Below are positions 1-5,377 of a stretch of 5,901 nt of DNA, piece by piece. The translations under genes and the position numbers were made by a program. The DNA lies in NCBI GenBank assembly GCA_937951935.1, contig CALGAM010000163.1, positions 1-5,901 of the forward strand. Direction: 5' to 3'. Source of the DNA: an uncultured Micromonospora sp. GTDB taxonomy: Bacteria > Actinomycetota > Actinomycetes > Mycobacteriales > Micromonosporaceae. Numbering within the stretch: position 1 is the first letter of the stretch; each line of letters begins with the position of its first letter. The notes beneath the pieces are model-generated. The model was not told the DNA's origin. It worked only from the letters and a program-made list of their open reading frames with translations, and ran no database searches.

Positions 1-1351
1 GCCGGCCGTCTCGCACCCGGTGAAGGCCGGGCGGTTGGTGGCGAAGTCGGGGTCGATGGTGACCAGCCCGGTCCACGAAGTAGTGCGACCAGTCCCAGTA
101 CGGCCCGGGGTCCCAGTGCATGCCGGCGACGTTGGCGGGCAGGATGCCGGGGACGTTGTCGTGCCCGATGATGTGGTGGCGGTCCAGTGGGATGCCGTAC
201 CGGTCGGCGAGGTAGCGGACCAGCTTGGCCGAGGTGCGGTACATCGCCTCCGTGTACCAGGTGCCCTGCGCGGCGAAGCCCTCGTGCTCCAGGCCGATGG
301 CCTTGGCGTTGACGTACCAGTTGCCGGCGTGCCAGGCCACGTCCTTGCCCCGGACGTGCTGGGCGATGTGCCCGTCGGCCGAGCGCAGCGTGTAGTGCCA
401 GCTCACGTACGTCGGGTCCTGTACCAGCCGGAGCGTGGTGTCGTAGCTGCCCTCGGTGTCGTGGATGACGATGTACTCGATCTTCTGGCGGGCGGGCCGG
501 TCGGAGAGGTCGTGGTTGCCGTAGTCGCCGTCGCCGAACTCCTCGTACGGCGCCGGGATCCACTCGCAGGAGATGTCGCGTGGACACTCCACCCCGTCCG
601 GTCGGGGTGGCCGGTGCAGGCCGAGCCGGTCCAGCCAGTGCCGCTGCGGGACGATGCCGGGTCGGGCGGGCAGGCTGACCCGGTGCCCGTCGTCGGTGAT
701 CCGGCTGGCCCCCTCGGCGATGGTCCGGTAGACCTCGTCGGCGAAGGCCGCGGCGGCGTCCGCACGGTCGCTGCCGGAGTACCGGGCGACCGCGCCGTAC
801 CAGGCGGCCGGGTCGCTCGACCGTCCCGTCGGTCCCGCCAGTTCCCGCTGGTACGCCGCGAGCAGCGCCGCCCCGCCCCGGATGTTGGCGGCCGGGTCGG
901 TCCGCAGGGTCGACTCGGCGGTGCCGGTCAGCGCGGCGGCGTGGTCGAGGGTCTGGGCGCCCGGGATCGGCGGGGCGTCGTTCTCGTCGGGCTGCCGGTT
1001 GGTCGGGGCGGGGCGGGAGCTGTCGCCGCGCCGGTCCTCACCGTGCTCGGGTTCGGCGGTGCGGAGCGAGCGGACGTACGCGTGGTCGGTGAGGTGCATC
1101 GGGCCGAAGCCGCCGCTGGTGCTCGGGCTGCCGGCGTTGGTGTCCCACCGGGACTCCAGATAGGAGACGGCGAGCAGCACGCTGTCGGGTACGCCGAACT
1201 CGGCGGCTGCGGCGGCGTACTCCTGTTGCCGGGCGTCGGCCGGCGGTGCGCCCGACGCGGGCGGCGTGCCGACCGGCAGCAGCGCCGCCGCGCCGAGCAC
1301 GGCGGAGCCCAGCGCGATTCTCCTGCCCAGCGGCGTTCGTGTTCGGAGCAT
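1..1351 (-). CDS. Secreted N-acetylmuramoyl-L-alanine amidase with transglycosylase-like N-terminal region (3' end beyond window; apparent frameshift)
   Basis: Probable exported peptidoglycan hydrolase. The start is the ATG at 1351-1349, with GGAGGG at 1360-1355 just upstream. Residues 1 to about 36 form a signal peptide: a basic start with a twin arginine (GRRIALG, perhaps Tat-like), then a hydrophobic stretch. Residues about 40-100 resemble lysozyme/SLT transglycosylases: the helix LLAVSYLESRWD has a candidate catalytic Glu66, and GGFGPMHL (80-87) matches the family's G-x-M-Q-L type motif. Residues about 285-425 are an Amidase_2 (PGRP-like) domain, which cleaves the bond between MurNAc and L-Ala. 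By family analogy the zinc ligands are His297 (YIVIHDTEG), His397 (IIGHDNVPG) and Asp414 (HWDPGPYWDW), with Glu355 (IGLEHEGF) as a likely catalytic residue. The frame is open to the window edge, but near position 67 the coding signal moves to another frame (see findings), so the gene is either frameshifted or contains a sequencing error. It is divergent from the NlpC/P60 gene. The amidase call is firm; transglycosylase activity is an inference. Confidence 0.88.
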   Translation of the reverse strand, partial: MLRTRTPLGRRIALGSAVLGAAALLPVGTPPASGAPPADARQQEYAAAAAEFGVPDSVLLAVSYLESRWDTNAGSPSTSGGFGPMHLTDHAYVRSLRTAEPEHGEDRRGDSSRPAPTNRQPDENDAPPIPGAQTLDHAAALTGTAESTLRTDPAANIRGGAALLAAYQRELAGPTGRSSDPAAWYGAVARYSGSDRADAAAAFADEVYRTIAEGASRITDDGHRVSLPARPGIVPQRHWLDRLGLHRPPRPDGVECPRDISCEWIPAPYEEFGDGDYGNHDLSDRPARQKIEYIVIHDTEGSYDTTLRLVQDPTYVSWHYTLRSADGHIAQHVRGKDVAWHAGNWYVNAKAIGLEHEGFAAQGTWYTEAMYRTSAKLVRYLADRYGIPLDRHHIIGHDNVPGILPANVAGMHWDPGPYWDWSHYFVDRAGHHRPRLRHQPPGLHRVRDGR

Positions 1352-1544
1352 GGACCCTCCAGTCACCGGGAGATGGACTTCGATCACGATCCCTCCGGAC
1401 CAGGGTCACGGTCAATAGGTTCCGATAGCGGGCGAAGTTTGGTAAGAATTCTTCACGACCGCCGGGCCGGAGGGCCGGTTCGCCGGGCTGCCCTGCACGG
1501 TCCGCGAGCAGTCTGATGCGGTACGAATTGGTCGATTTCACGGG

Positions 1545-1574
1545 TTGCATTTGGATAACGGGCTTCTCTAGGGT
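1545..1574 (+). promoter_or_regulatory. Candidate promoter for the riboswitch/NlpC-P60 transcript
   Basis: TTGCAT at 1545-1550 and TAGGGT at 1569-1574 are separated by 18 bp and fit a loose housekeeping sigma pattern (the -10 fits TAnnnT). Transcription would start near 1581, about 45 nt before the riboswitch aptamer. This is only a pattern match. The surrounding stretch (about 1361-1580) is the divergent promoter region for both hydrolase genes and is relatively AT-rich for this genome. No convincing promoter for the leftward amidase could be fixed within it. Confidence 0.3.
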
Positions 1575-1624
1575 TGGGGACCGTCGGGGCGGTGGCAGGC
1601 CGCCAGTCGGGCGACCACGTCTCG

Positions 1625-1757
1625 ACACCGCCGAATCGTCGACACCACGAGCCTCAACGAGCCGGGGACCCAGGCACCACGGGGTGAATCCGCGTGCCAG
1701 CGGTAGGGCGCCATCTCTTCCCGCCCGAACCCGTCAGCTAACCCGGTAGGCGGGCTG
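1625..1757 (+). ncRNA. c-di-AMP riboswitch (ydaO-yuaA leader)
   Basis: The leader of the NlpC/P60 gene carries the hallmark ydaO-yuaA blocks in order: CCGCCGAATCG (1628 on), GAGCCGGGGACCCA (1659-1672), GGGGTGAATCC (1681-1691), GGTAGGGCG (1702-1710), then the block from CTCTTCCCG (1715) through CCCGAACCCG, CAGCTAACCCGGTAGGCGG (ending 1753). CCGCC at 1628-1632 pairs with GGCGG at 1749-1753 to form the closing P1 helix. Family knowledge: this RNA binds c-di-AMP and in actinomycetes controls cell-wall hydrolases such as resuscitation-promoting factors and NlpC/P60 proteins, usually lowering expression when c-di-AMP is high. Only 28 nt separate P1 from the start codon, and the purine-rich ribosome binding sites lie immediately after it, so control of translation or a very compact attenuator is inferred. 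The boundaries are approximate. Confidence 0.9.
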
Positions 1758-1781
1758 GAGGAAGAAGGAGTACGGACCACG

Positions 1782-2819
1782 GTGGCTGTTCCCGCCCCGC
1801 GGTCGCGGTCCCTGCTGCCGGCCTCGGCCGGCGCCGGAACGGCGAAAAACCGCTTGCGAAGATCCATCCTCACCACCGCGCTGGCTGCGCTCGCCAGCGC
1901 CGCCGTGCTCTTCGTCGGCACCACACCGGCCCTGGCCGAGCCCTCGGTGACCGAGATCGAGAACCAGATCGACAAACAGTGGCGCGAGCTGGAGCCGGTC
2001 ATCGAGAAGCACAACGCCACCCGCGAGGAGCTGGCGGAGAAGAAGAAGCGGGCCAAGAAGCTCCAGGAGAAGATCGCCCCGCTGGAGAAGCAGATCGACG
2101 AGGCGATGGGCCGGGTCAGCGAGCTCGCGGCCGCGGCGTACAAGGGCGACCGCGCCTCGATGGTGAACGCCCTGCTCGGCAGCAAGAAGCCGAGCACCGT
2201 CCTCGGCCAGCTGTCGATCCTCGACCAGTTCGCCCGGCGGCAGCAGCACGAGGTGCAGACGGTCGTCGAGCTGCGGAACAGGTACGCCGCCGAGAAGGCG
2301 CCGCTGGACCGGCTGATCGCCGAGCTCACCCGGACCGAGGCGGAGCTGGCGAGGAAGAAGAAGGAGATCGACGCCGAGATCGACAAGCTGCAGAAGCTGC
2401 GCATCGAGGCGTACGGCCGGGGTGCCGGCGGTCCGCTGCGGCCCGCGCCGTGCCCCACGACCTACCCGGGTGGCGCCGCGGGCAAGGCGGTCAAGTTCGC
2501 CTGCGCCCAGATCGGCAAGCCGTACGTCTGGGGTGCCGCCGGCCCCGACTCGTACGACTGCTCGGGACTGACCCAGCGGGCCTGGGCCCAGGCCGGTGTC
2601 TCCCTGCCGCACAACGCCGCGAAGCAGTACAGCGTCACCCAGCGCATCAGCCGCTCTCAGCTGCGGCCCGGCGACCTGGTCTTCTACTTCTCGCCGATCA
2701 GCCACGTCGGGATGTACGTCGGTGACGGCTGGATCGTGCACGCGCCACGGGCCGGTGAGTCCGTGAGGATGCGCAAGATCGGCAGCGACATCGCCGGCTA
2801 CGGCAGACCGAGGTACTAG
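1782..2819 (+). CDS. Secreted coiled-coil NlpC/P60 peptidoglycan endopeptidase
   Basis: 345-residue cell-wall hydrolase predicted to cut stem-peptide bonds of peptidoglycan outside the membrane. The start is a GTG at 1782, preceded by GAAGGAG at 1764-1770 (11 nt spacing); no better in-frame start precedes the signal peptide. Residues 1-52 form a long signal sequence: basic region around NRLRRS, hydrophobic LTTALAALASAAVLFVG, and likely cleavage after ALA at residue 52. Residues about 55-212 are highly charged, heptad-like coiled coil, as in actinobacterial RipA/CwlO-type hydrolases, where this part holds the catalytic domain in check or binds partners. Residues about 231-345 are the NlpC/P60 domain. 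The catalytic triad reads Cys260 (YDCSGLTQRAW), His308 (SHVGMYVGDG) and His320 (WIVHAPR). All three residues are present, so the enzyme should be active. The upstream c-di-AMP riboswitch ties its expression to cell-wall or osmotic state. It is monocistronic, bounded by a strong hairpin. Confidence 0.95.
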   Translation: MAVPAPRSRSLLPASAGAGTAKNRLRRSILTTALAALASAAVLFVGTTPALAEPSVTEIENQIDKQWRELEPVIEKHNATREELAEKKKRAKKLQEKIAPLEKQIDEAMGRVSELAAAAYKGDRASMVNALLGSKKPSTVLGQLSILDQFARRQQHEVQTVVELRNRYAAEKAPLDRLIAELTRTEAELARKKKEIDAEIDKLQKLRIEAYGRGAGGPLRPAPCPTTYPGGAAGKAVKFACAQIGKPYVWGAAGPDSYDCSGLTQRAWAQAGVSLPHNAAKQYSVTQRISRSQLRPGDLVFYFSPISHVGMYVGDGWIVHAPRAGESVRMRKIGSDIAGYGRPRY

Positions 2820-2891
2820 TCCGACAGACCGAGACACCAACGTTGCGCGGCGACCCGGTGGACCCGCCCGGGCGCCGGGACAGATGGACGA

Positions 2892-2932
2892 ACGCCGGTG
2901 CCCCGGCCGCGACGCGGCCGGGGCACCGGCGT
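2892..2932 (+). terminator. Strong GC-rich hairpin, probable terminator of the NlpC/P60 gene
   Basis: A perfect 19-bp inverted repeat with a 3-nt GAC loop: arms 2892-2910 and 2914-2932, the left arm reading ACGCCGGTGCCCCGGCCGC. It lies 72 bp after the stop codon of the hydrolase and before the promoter of the next gene. There is no clear T run after it, which is common for actinomycete terminators. Confidence 0.75.
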
Positions 2933-2956
2933 CTCTGCCCGCGTGTCGACTACATG

Positions 2957-2974
2957 ATCGAACATATGTTCGAT
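2957..2974. promoter_or_regulatory. Candidate LexA (SOS box) operator
   Basis: ATCGAACATATGTTCGAT is a perfect 18-bp palindrome. Its core TCGAAC-N4-GTTCGA matches the LexA operator known from actinobacteria and Bacillus (CGAAC-N4-GTTCG). It lies 12 bp upstream of the ATG at 2987, and its last base is the first base of the -10 hexamer, so a bound repressor would block transcription. The sequence match is direct; control by LexA is inferred from the motif. Confidence 0.72.
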
Positions 2975-2987
2975 AGAATCGTCCACA
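2974..2987 (+). promoter_or_regulatory. Leaderless -10 promoter element of the split-barrel oxidoreductase gene
   Basis: TAGAAT at 2974-2979 fits the actinobacterial -10 pattern TAnnnT and ends 7 nt before the ATG at 2987. That spacing places the transcription start on or next to the A of ATG, giving a leaderless mRNA. No Shine-Dalgarno-like sequence lies before this ATG, which agrees. No good -35 hexamer is visible. Confidence 0.55.
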
Positions 2988-3550
2988 TGGCATCCTGGTC
3001 CGAATTCGCCGCCGACGAGCCCGGTCTCGCCGAGGCGATCCGCGCCCTCCTCCAGCAGTACGGGCCCGGTCTCGGCTACCTGGCGACCGTACGCGCCGAC
3101 GGTGGGCCGCGCGTGCACCCGGTCTCCCCGGTCATCACCGACGATGGCCTCTTCTGCTTCGTCGTCGACTCGCCCAAGCGCCGTGACCTCGAACGCGACG
3201 GACGCTACGCGCTGCACTCGTTCCCGCCGGAGGACAGCGACGACGAGGCGTACCTCGCCGGCCGGGCCCGGCCGGTGACCGACCAGGCCCAGATCGAGCG
3301 GCTCGCCAGCGACCTGCGTGCGGCGCCGCAGGTCGACTGGCGTCTCTTCGAGTTGCGCATCGACGTGGCGATGGTGGCCCGGTACGGCGGCAACGCCGCC
3401 ACCCCGCTCGCCGGTGACCGACCCGACCGCCCCGCCGTCCAGGTCTGGTTCGACCCGGCCAGCGCCGCGGCCGGCCGCACCGTCGGCCAGCGCCGGGTCC
3501 GGGGCCGCCGGACTCCCGTCGCCACCGGGGAGGCGCTACCGGCCGCCTGA
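2987..3550 (+). CDS. Pyridoxamine 5'-phosphate oxidase-like (split-barrel flavin-binding) protein
   Basis: 187-residue cytosolic protein of the PNPOx-like split beta-barrel superfamily, whose members bind FMN, F420 or heme. Family marks: the strand pair GYLATVRADGGPRVHPVSPVI (residues 30-50; the ATVRADG and PRVHPV elements are typical), then DGLFCFVVDSPKRRDLERDGRYALHS (53-78), the usual face where the cofactor phosphate is held. Later strands are ELRIDVAMVARYG and AVQVWFDP. The last 30 residues are arginine-rich with no recognised motif. The ATG at 2987 is preferred because it fits the leaderless promoter; the in-frame ATG at 2954 lies inside the putative operator, and a TTG further upstream would begin before the terminator hairpin. 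Substrate and cofactor cannot be read from the sequence. The gene converges on the metalloprotease gene with an 11-bp gap. The upstream palindrome suggests damage-inducible expression. Confidence 0.85.
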   Translation: MASWSEFAADEPGLAEAIRALLQQYGPGLGYLATVRADGGPRVHPVSPVITDDGLFCFVVDSPKRRDLERDGRYALHSFPPEDSDDEAYLAGRARPVTDQAQIERLASDLRAAPQVDWRLFELRIDVAMVARYGGNAATPLAGDRPDRPAVQVWFDPASAAAGRTVGQRRVRGRRTPVATGEALPAA

Positions 3551-3561
3551 TCCGCCACCGG

Positions 3562-4557
3562 CTACGGCCCGCGGAACGCCAGCCACGCCTTCAGCATCCG
3601 GAACGCCTGCCCGACCGTGAACTCGTACATGCAGTCGTCCACGGAGTAGTCCATGAAGTTGTGGACCGGATCGCGACCCGGGTCCTTCGGACAGCTGTCC
3701 CGGTTCGTCGGGCACCCGAAACCCGGCTCCGCCTCGGCCGGGGTGTCGTCGACGAGGTCACCGGCGCCCGCGCAGCCGTCCTGGAAGGTGTGCAGGAGGC
3801 CCAGCCAGTGGCCGACCTCGTGGACGGCCGTGTCACCCTTGTTGTACGACTTCTCCGTACCACCCGGCAGCGACTCGGCGAGCACCACCACCCCGTCGTA
3901 CGGGTCGAGCGTGCGCTGCGGAAAGGTGGACCAACCCAGCAGGTCGCCGTCGATCAGCCCGGTGTAGATGTTCAGGGTGTTCTTGCCGCCGACCCGGAGC
4001 GCCCGCTTCATCTGGATCTCCGCCGAGCCGCCCGGCACGATCGGGTACCAGGCCCGGTTCACGACCCGGTTGACCTTCTTGAGGCGGAACTGGAAGGGCG
4101 TCCAGGCGCCGCCGGTCAGGCCGCCGAAGGAGTCGTTGAGCACCCGCAACTGCGCGTCGATCATCGACTGCGGGATGTTTCCGCCGGCCCGGGTCTGGTC
4201 CTTCGCGATGACGTGGACGACCACGTCGATCGGGGTGGTGGCCACGCGGGAGAGGCTGGGCGGGGCGACCCCGACCCGCTCGGCGTACGCCGCGTTCATC
4301 TCGTGCTCCCGCCGTGCGGCCTCGGCCGGGGTGACCGCGTTCGGCTCGGCCGCGTACGGGCTGCCGGGCCGCGCCCGGGCCGTCGGGGCCGCGTCGGCCG
4401 GCTCGGCGCAGTCCGCCGTACCGTCGCCCGAGAGGCCGACGGCCGAGGCCCCGGTCGCCGCCGCCGGTGCCGGCACCGCCGCCGGGCCGGGCAACAGGAC
4501 CAGGGCGGCGGCCACGCCGAGCAGACGTGTCGATCGTCGATGTGTGTGCAACGCCAT
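3562..4557 (-). CDS. Secreted zinc metalloprotease, peptidase family M43 (pappalysin/cytophagalysin-like)
   Basis: 331-residue exported protease. The start chosen is the ATG at 4557-4555, which gives a signal peptide at once: basic MALHTHRRSTRLLG, hydrophobic VAAALVLLPGPAAVPAPAAA. GAGTTGAGG just upstream is a weak ribosome binding site. An in-frame start at 4653 would add 32 residues ahead of the signal peptide and is unlikely. Residues about 35-105 are an Ala/Pro-rich pro-region. The catalytic region starts near TPIDVVVHVIA (108). The zinc site is HEVGHWLGLLHTF: His246, His250 and His256 as ligands and Glu247 as catalytic base, the extended HExxHxxGxxH metzincin signature. The Met-turn is NFMDYS (Met302). 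Cysteines at 262, 282, 289 and 309 after the active site are likely disulfide-bonded, as in M43 enzymes. Family members cleave proteins extracellularly; the substrate here is unknown. There is no sign of damage to the gene. Confidence 0.92.
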   Translation of the reverse strand: MALHTHRRSTRLLGVAAALVLLPGPAAVPAPAAATGASAVGLSGDGTADCAEPADAAPTARARPGSPYAAEPNAVTPAEAARREHEMNAAYAERVGVAPPSLSRVATTPIDVVVHVIAKDQTRAGGNIPQSMIDAQLRVLNDSFGGLTGGAWTPFQFRLKKVNRVVNRAWYPIVPGGSAEIQMKRALRVGGKNTLNIYTGLIDGDLLGWSTFPQRTLDPYDGVVVLAESLPGGTEKSYNKGDTAVHEVGHWLGLLHTFQDGCAGAGDLVDDTPAEAEPGFGCPTNRDSCPKDPGRDPVHNFMDYSVDDCMYEFTVGQAFRMLKAWLAFRGP

Positions 4558-4625
4558 TACCTCAACTCTTTGCCTCCACACAGTGGCGGTTTGACTACCG
4601 CGCGCCACCGTGGTGCGTGGGGCGG

Positions 4626-4653
4626 ACGTTACCGGGGGCGACGTGGGTTGCAA
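4626..4653 (-). promoter_or_regulatory. Candidate promoter of the metalloprotease gene
   Basis: Read leftward, TTGCAA (4653-4648) and TAACGT (4631-4626) are spaced by 16 bp, with the -10 fitting TAnnnT. Transcription would begin near 4619, giving a leader of about 60 nt before the ATG at 4557. Pattern match only. Confidence 0.35.
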
Positions 4654-4693
4654 AGGCGACGTTCGGCGTGGTTTCGCCTGATCTGGCGCCCGA

Positions 4694-4708
4694 CGGACAG
4701 GGTGTCCG
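4694..4708. repeat. Short perfect inverted repeat upstream of the metalloprotease gene
   Basis: CGGACA-GGG-TGTCCG: 6-bp arms with a 3-nt spacer. It lies between the metalloprotease promoter candidate and the tRNA gene, so it could be a regulator-binding site or a small hairpin. It matches no operator family that I can name, and a repeat this short can occur by chance in GC-rich DNA. Confidence 0.25.
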
Positions 4709-4758
4709 ATGCCACGTCAGGGGGAGGCCCGGTGAGTGCATGAACGGCGCCAACCAGG

Positions 4759-4764
4759 TACAGT
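4759..4764 (+). promoter_or_regulatory. Candidate -10 element of the tRNA-Gly gene
   Basis: TACAGT lies 11 bp before the first base of the tRNA and fits TAnnnT. No convincing -35 hexamer stands at the usual distance. Confidence 0.35.
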
Positions 4765-4775
4765 AGTGGCCGCCC

Positions 4776-4849
4776 GCGGGTGTAGTTCAATGGCAGAACA
4801 TCAGCTTCCCAAGCTGACAATGCGGGTTCGATTCCCGTCACCCGCTCCA
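4776..4849 (+). tRNA. tRNA-Gly (anticodon CCC)
   Basis: A complete cloverleaf can be folded by eye. The acceptor stem is GCGGGTG (4776-4782) with CACCCGC (4839-4845), seven pairs. The D arm contains GTTC-AATGGCA-GAAC. The anticodon stem TCAGC/GCTGA encloses the 7-nt loop TTCCCAA, so the anticodon is CCC (4808-4810), which reads the glycine codon GGG. The T arm is GCGGG-TTCGATT-CCCGT. The discriminator base is T4846, and the CCA end is encoded at 4847-4849. The gene stands alone, with its own terminator directly after it. The 3' part of a tRNA gene is a common integration site for actinomycete mobile elements. Confidence 0.97.
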
Positions 4850-4851
4850 GC

Positions 4852-4896
4852 GCGAAGGCCCAGGTCAGGACGTGGTCGCTGATCCTGGGCCTTCGC
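4852..4896 (+). terminator. Hairpin terminator after tRNA-Gly, possibly bidirectional
   Basis: GCGAAGGCCCAGG (4852-4864) pairs perfectly with CCTGGGCCTTCGC (4884-4896). The stem is prolonged by TCAG/CTGA past a single bulged T (4883), with a 10-nt loop. CTTTGT follows, a short T-rich tail in the tRNA direction. The stem would also form on the other strand, where it overlaps the end of the small leftward reading frame. Confidence 0.85.
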
Positions 4897-5098
4897 CTTT
4901 GTCGATCACAGCGCGGTCGTCGTGCCCCCTCGGTGCGGTACGCCCCGCCGTGTCCCCGGCCGGGTCGGTGGCCGCTCCGCCCTGGTCGCCAGGGTCGGTG
5001 GGCTTGCGCGCGTCTTCGACGAGCTTGCTCAGCGCGTCAGCGGTCTTCCTGTCCCGTCCGGCCGTCTTGCGCAGGTAGCTCAGCGCCGACCAGGGCAT
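4865..5098 (-). pseudogene. Possible remnant or small hypothetical protein (77 codons)
   Basis: A leftward reading frame from ATG 5098 to a stop at 4865-4867 that I do not recognise. About 83% of its codons end in G or C, against about 58% for the same frame just upstream of the ATG, so the coding signal fades at about that point. The first third (SALSYLRKTAGRDRKTADALSK and following) is a charged helix; the rest is Gly/Asp/Pro-rich and probably disordered. There is no ribosome binding site before ATG 5098, and the frame is closed by a stop at 5198-5200. Its 3' end overlaps the tRNA terminator. I read it as the 3' remnant of a larger gene, perhaps mobile-element derived, but a short real gene or a chance frame cannot be excluded. 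Confidence 0.3.
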
Positions 5099-5377
5099 CG
5101 AGACGCCGCGTGAGGCACGGCGTGATGCGGAAAGCCACGGAGAACGACCCCCGCTCCGGTCTGTTGGCAACCACGAGGAACAGGCGGACTCGGGCGATCA
5201 TCCGTCAGGGTCTGCGCCGGGCGGTATGACCACGTCAGGCTGATCTCTGTCTCCGCCGAGGTGACGGGTCCGGACTGCTGCCGGTTCCACGCTCAGGCAC
5301 TGGCTTCGTTCTCCGCCTTCGTCGAGCGGATCCGCAGCGCCGCTCGGACGTGTGGGCGGTTGATGGGTTGCCGGGTC
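5099..5377. other. Non-coding or degraded interval beside the tRNA gene
   Basis: No complete gene is supported here. A rightward frame over about 5225-5353 (reading YDHVRLISVSAEVTGPD and later FSAFVERIRSAART) keeps a high share of G/C-ending codons but has no ribosome binding site and decays into the TPR gene on the other strand. This looks like a fragment of a lost gene; the parent family is not recognised. No repeats of the tRNA 3' end, insertion-sequence ends or promoters were seen. Confidence 0.35.

Noticed and set aside
1445..1454. Palindrome AAGAATTCTT in the divergent promoter region
   Set aside because: Only 10 bp with no extended symmetry, and no known operator family; too short to call.
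20..1516. Long rightward open frame (498 codons) over the amidase
   Set aside because: It is antisense to a gene with clear zinc ligands and a signal peptide; its Val/Gly/Arg-rich product is the usual shadow of a GC-rich gene.
2843..2986. Upstream starts (TTG 2843, ATG 2954) for the split-barrel protein
   Set aside because: They would place the terminator hairpin, the operator or the promoter inside the coding region; ATG 2987 fits the leaderless promoter and the family's N-terminus.
1568..2993. Two long leftward open frames antisense to the NlpC/P60 gene
   Set aside because: They cover the riboswitch and the catalytic gene on the wrong strand, are low-complexity (Ser/Phe- or Leu/Gly-rich), and show no domain.
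4558..4653. Upstream start of the metalloprotease at 4653
   Set aside because: It would put 32 residues before an otherwise perfect signal peptide and would overlap the candidate promoter.
3661..4743. Rightward 360-codon frame over the metalloprotease
   Set aside because: Antisense shadow of the M43 gene, which has an intact HExxHxxGxxH site, Met-turn and signal peptide.
4629..4841. Leftward frame antisense to the tRNA, reading MTGIEPALSAWEADVLPLNY
   Set aside because: This is the well-known spurious protein produced by translating a tRNA gene backwards.
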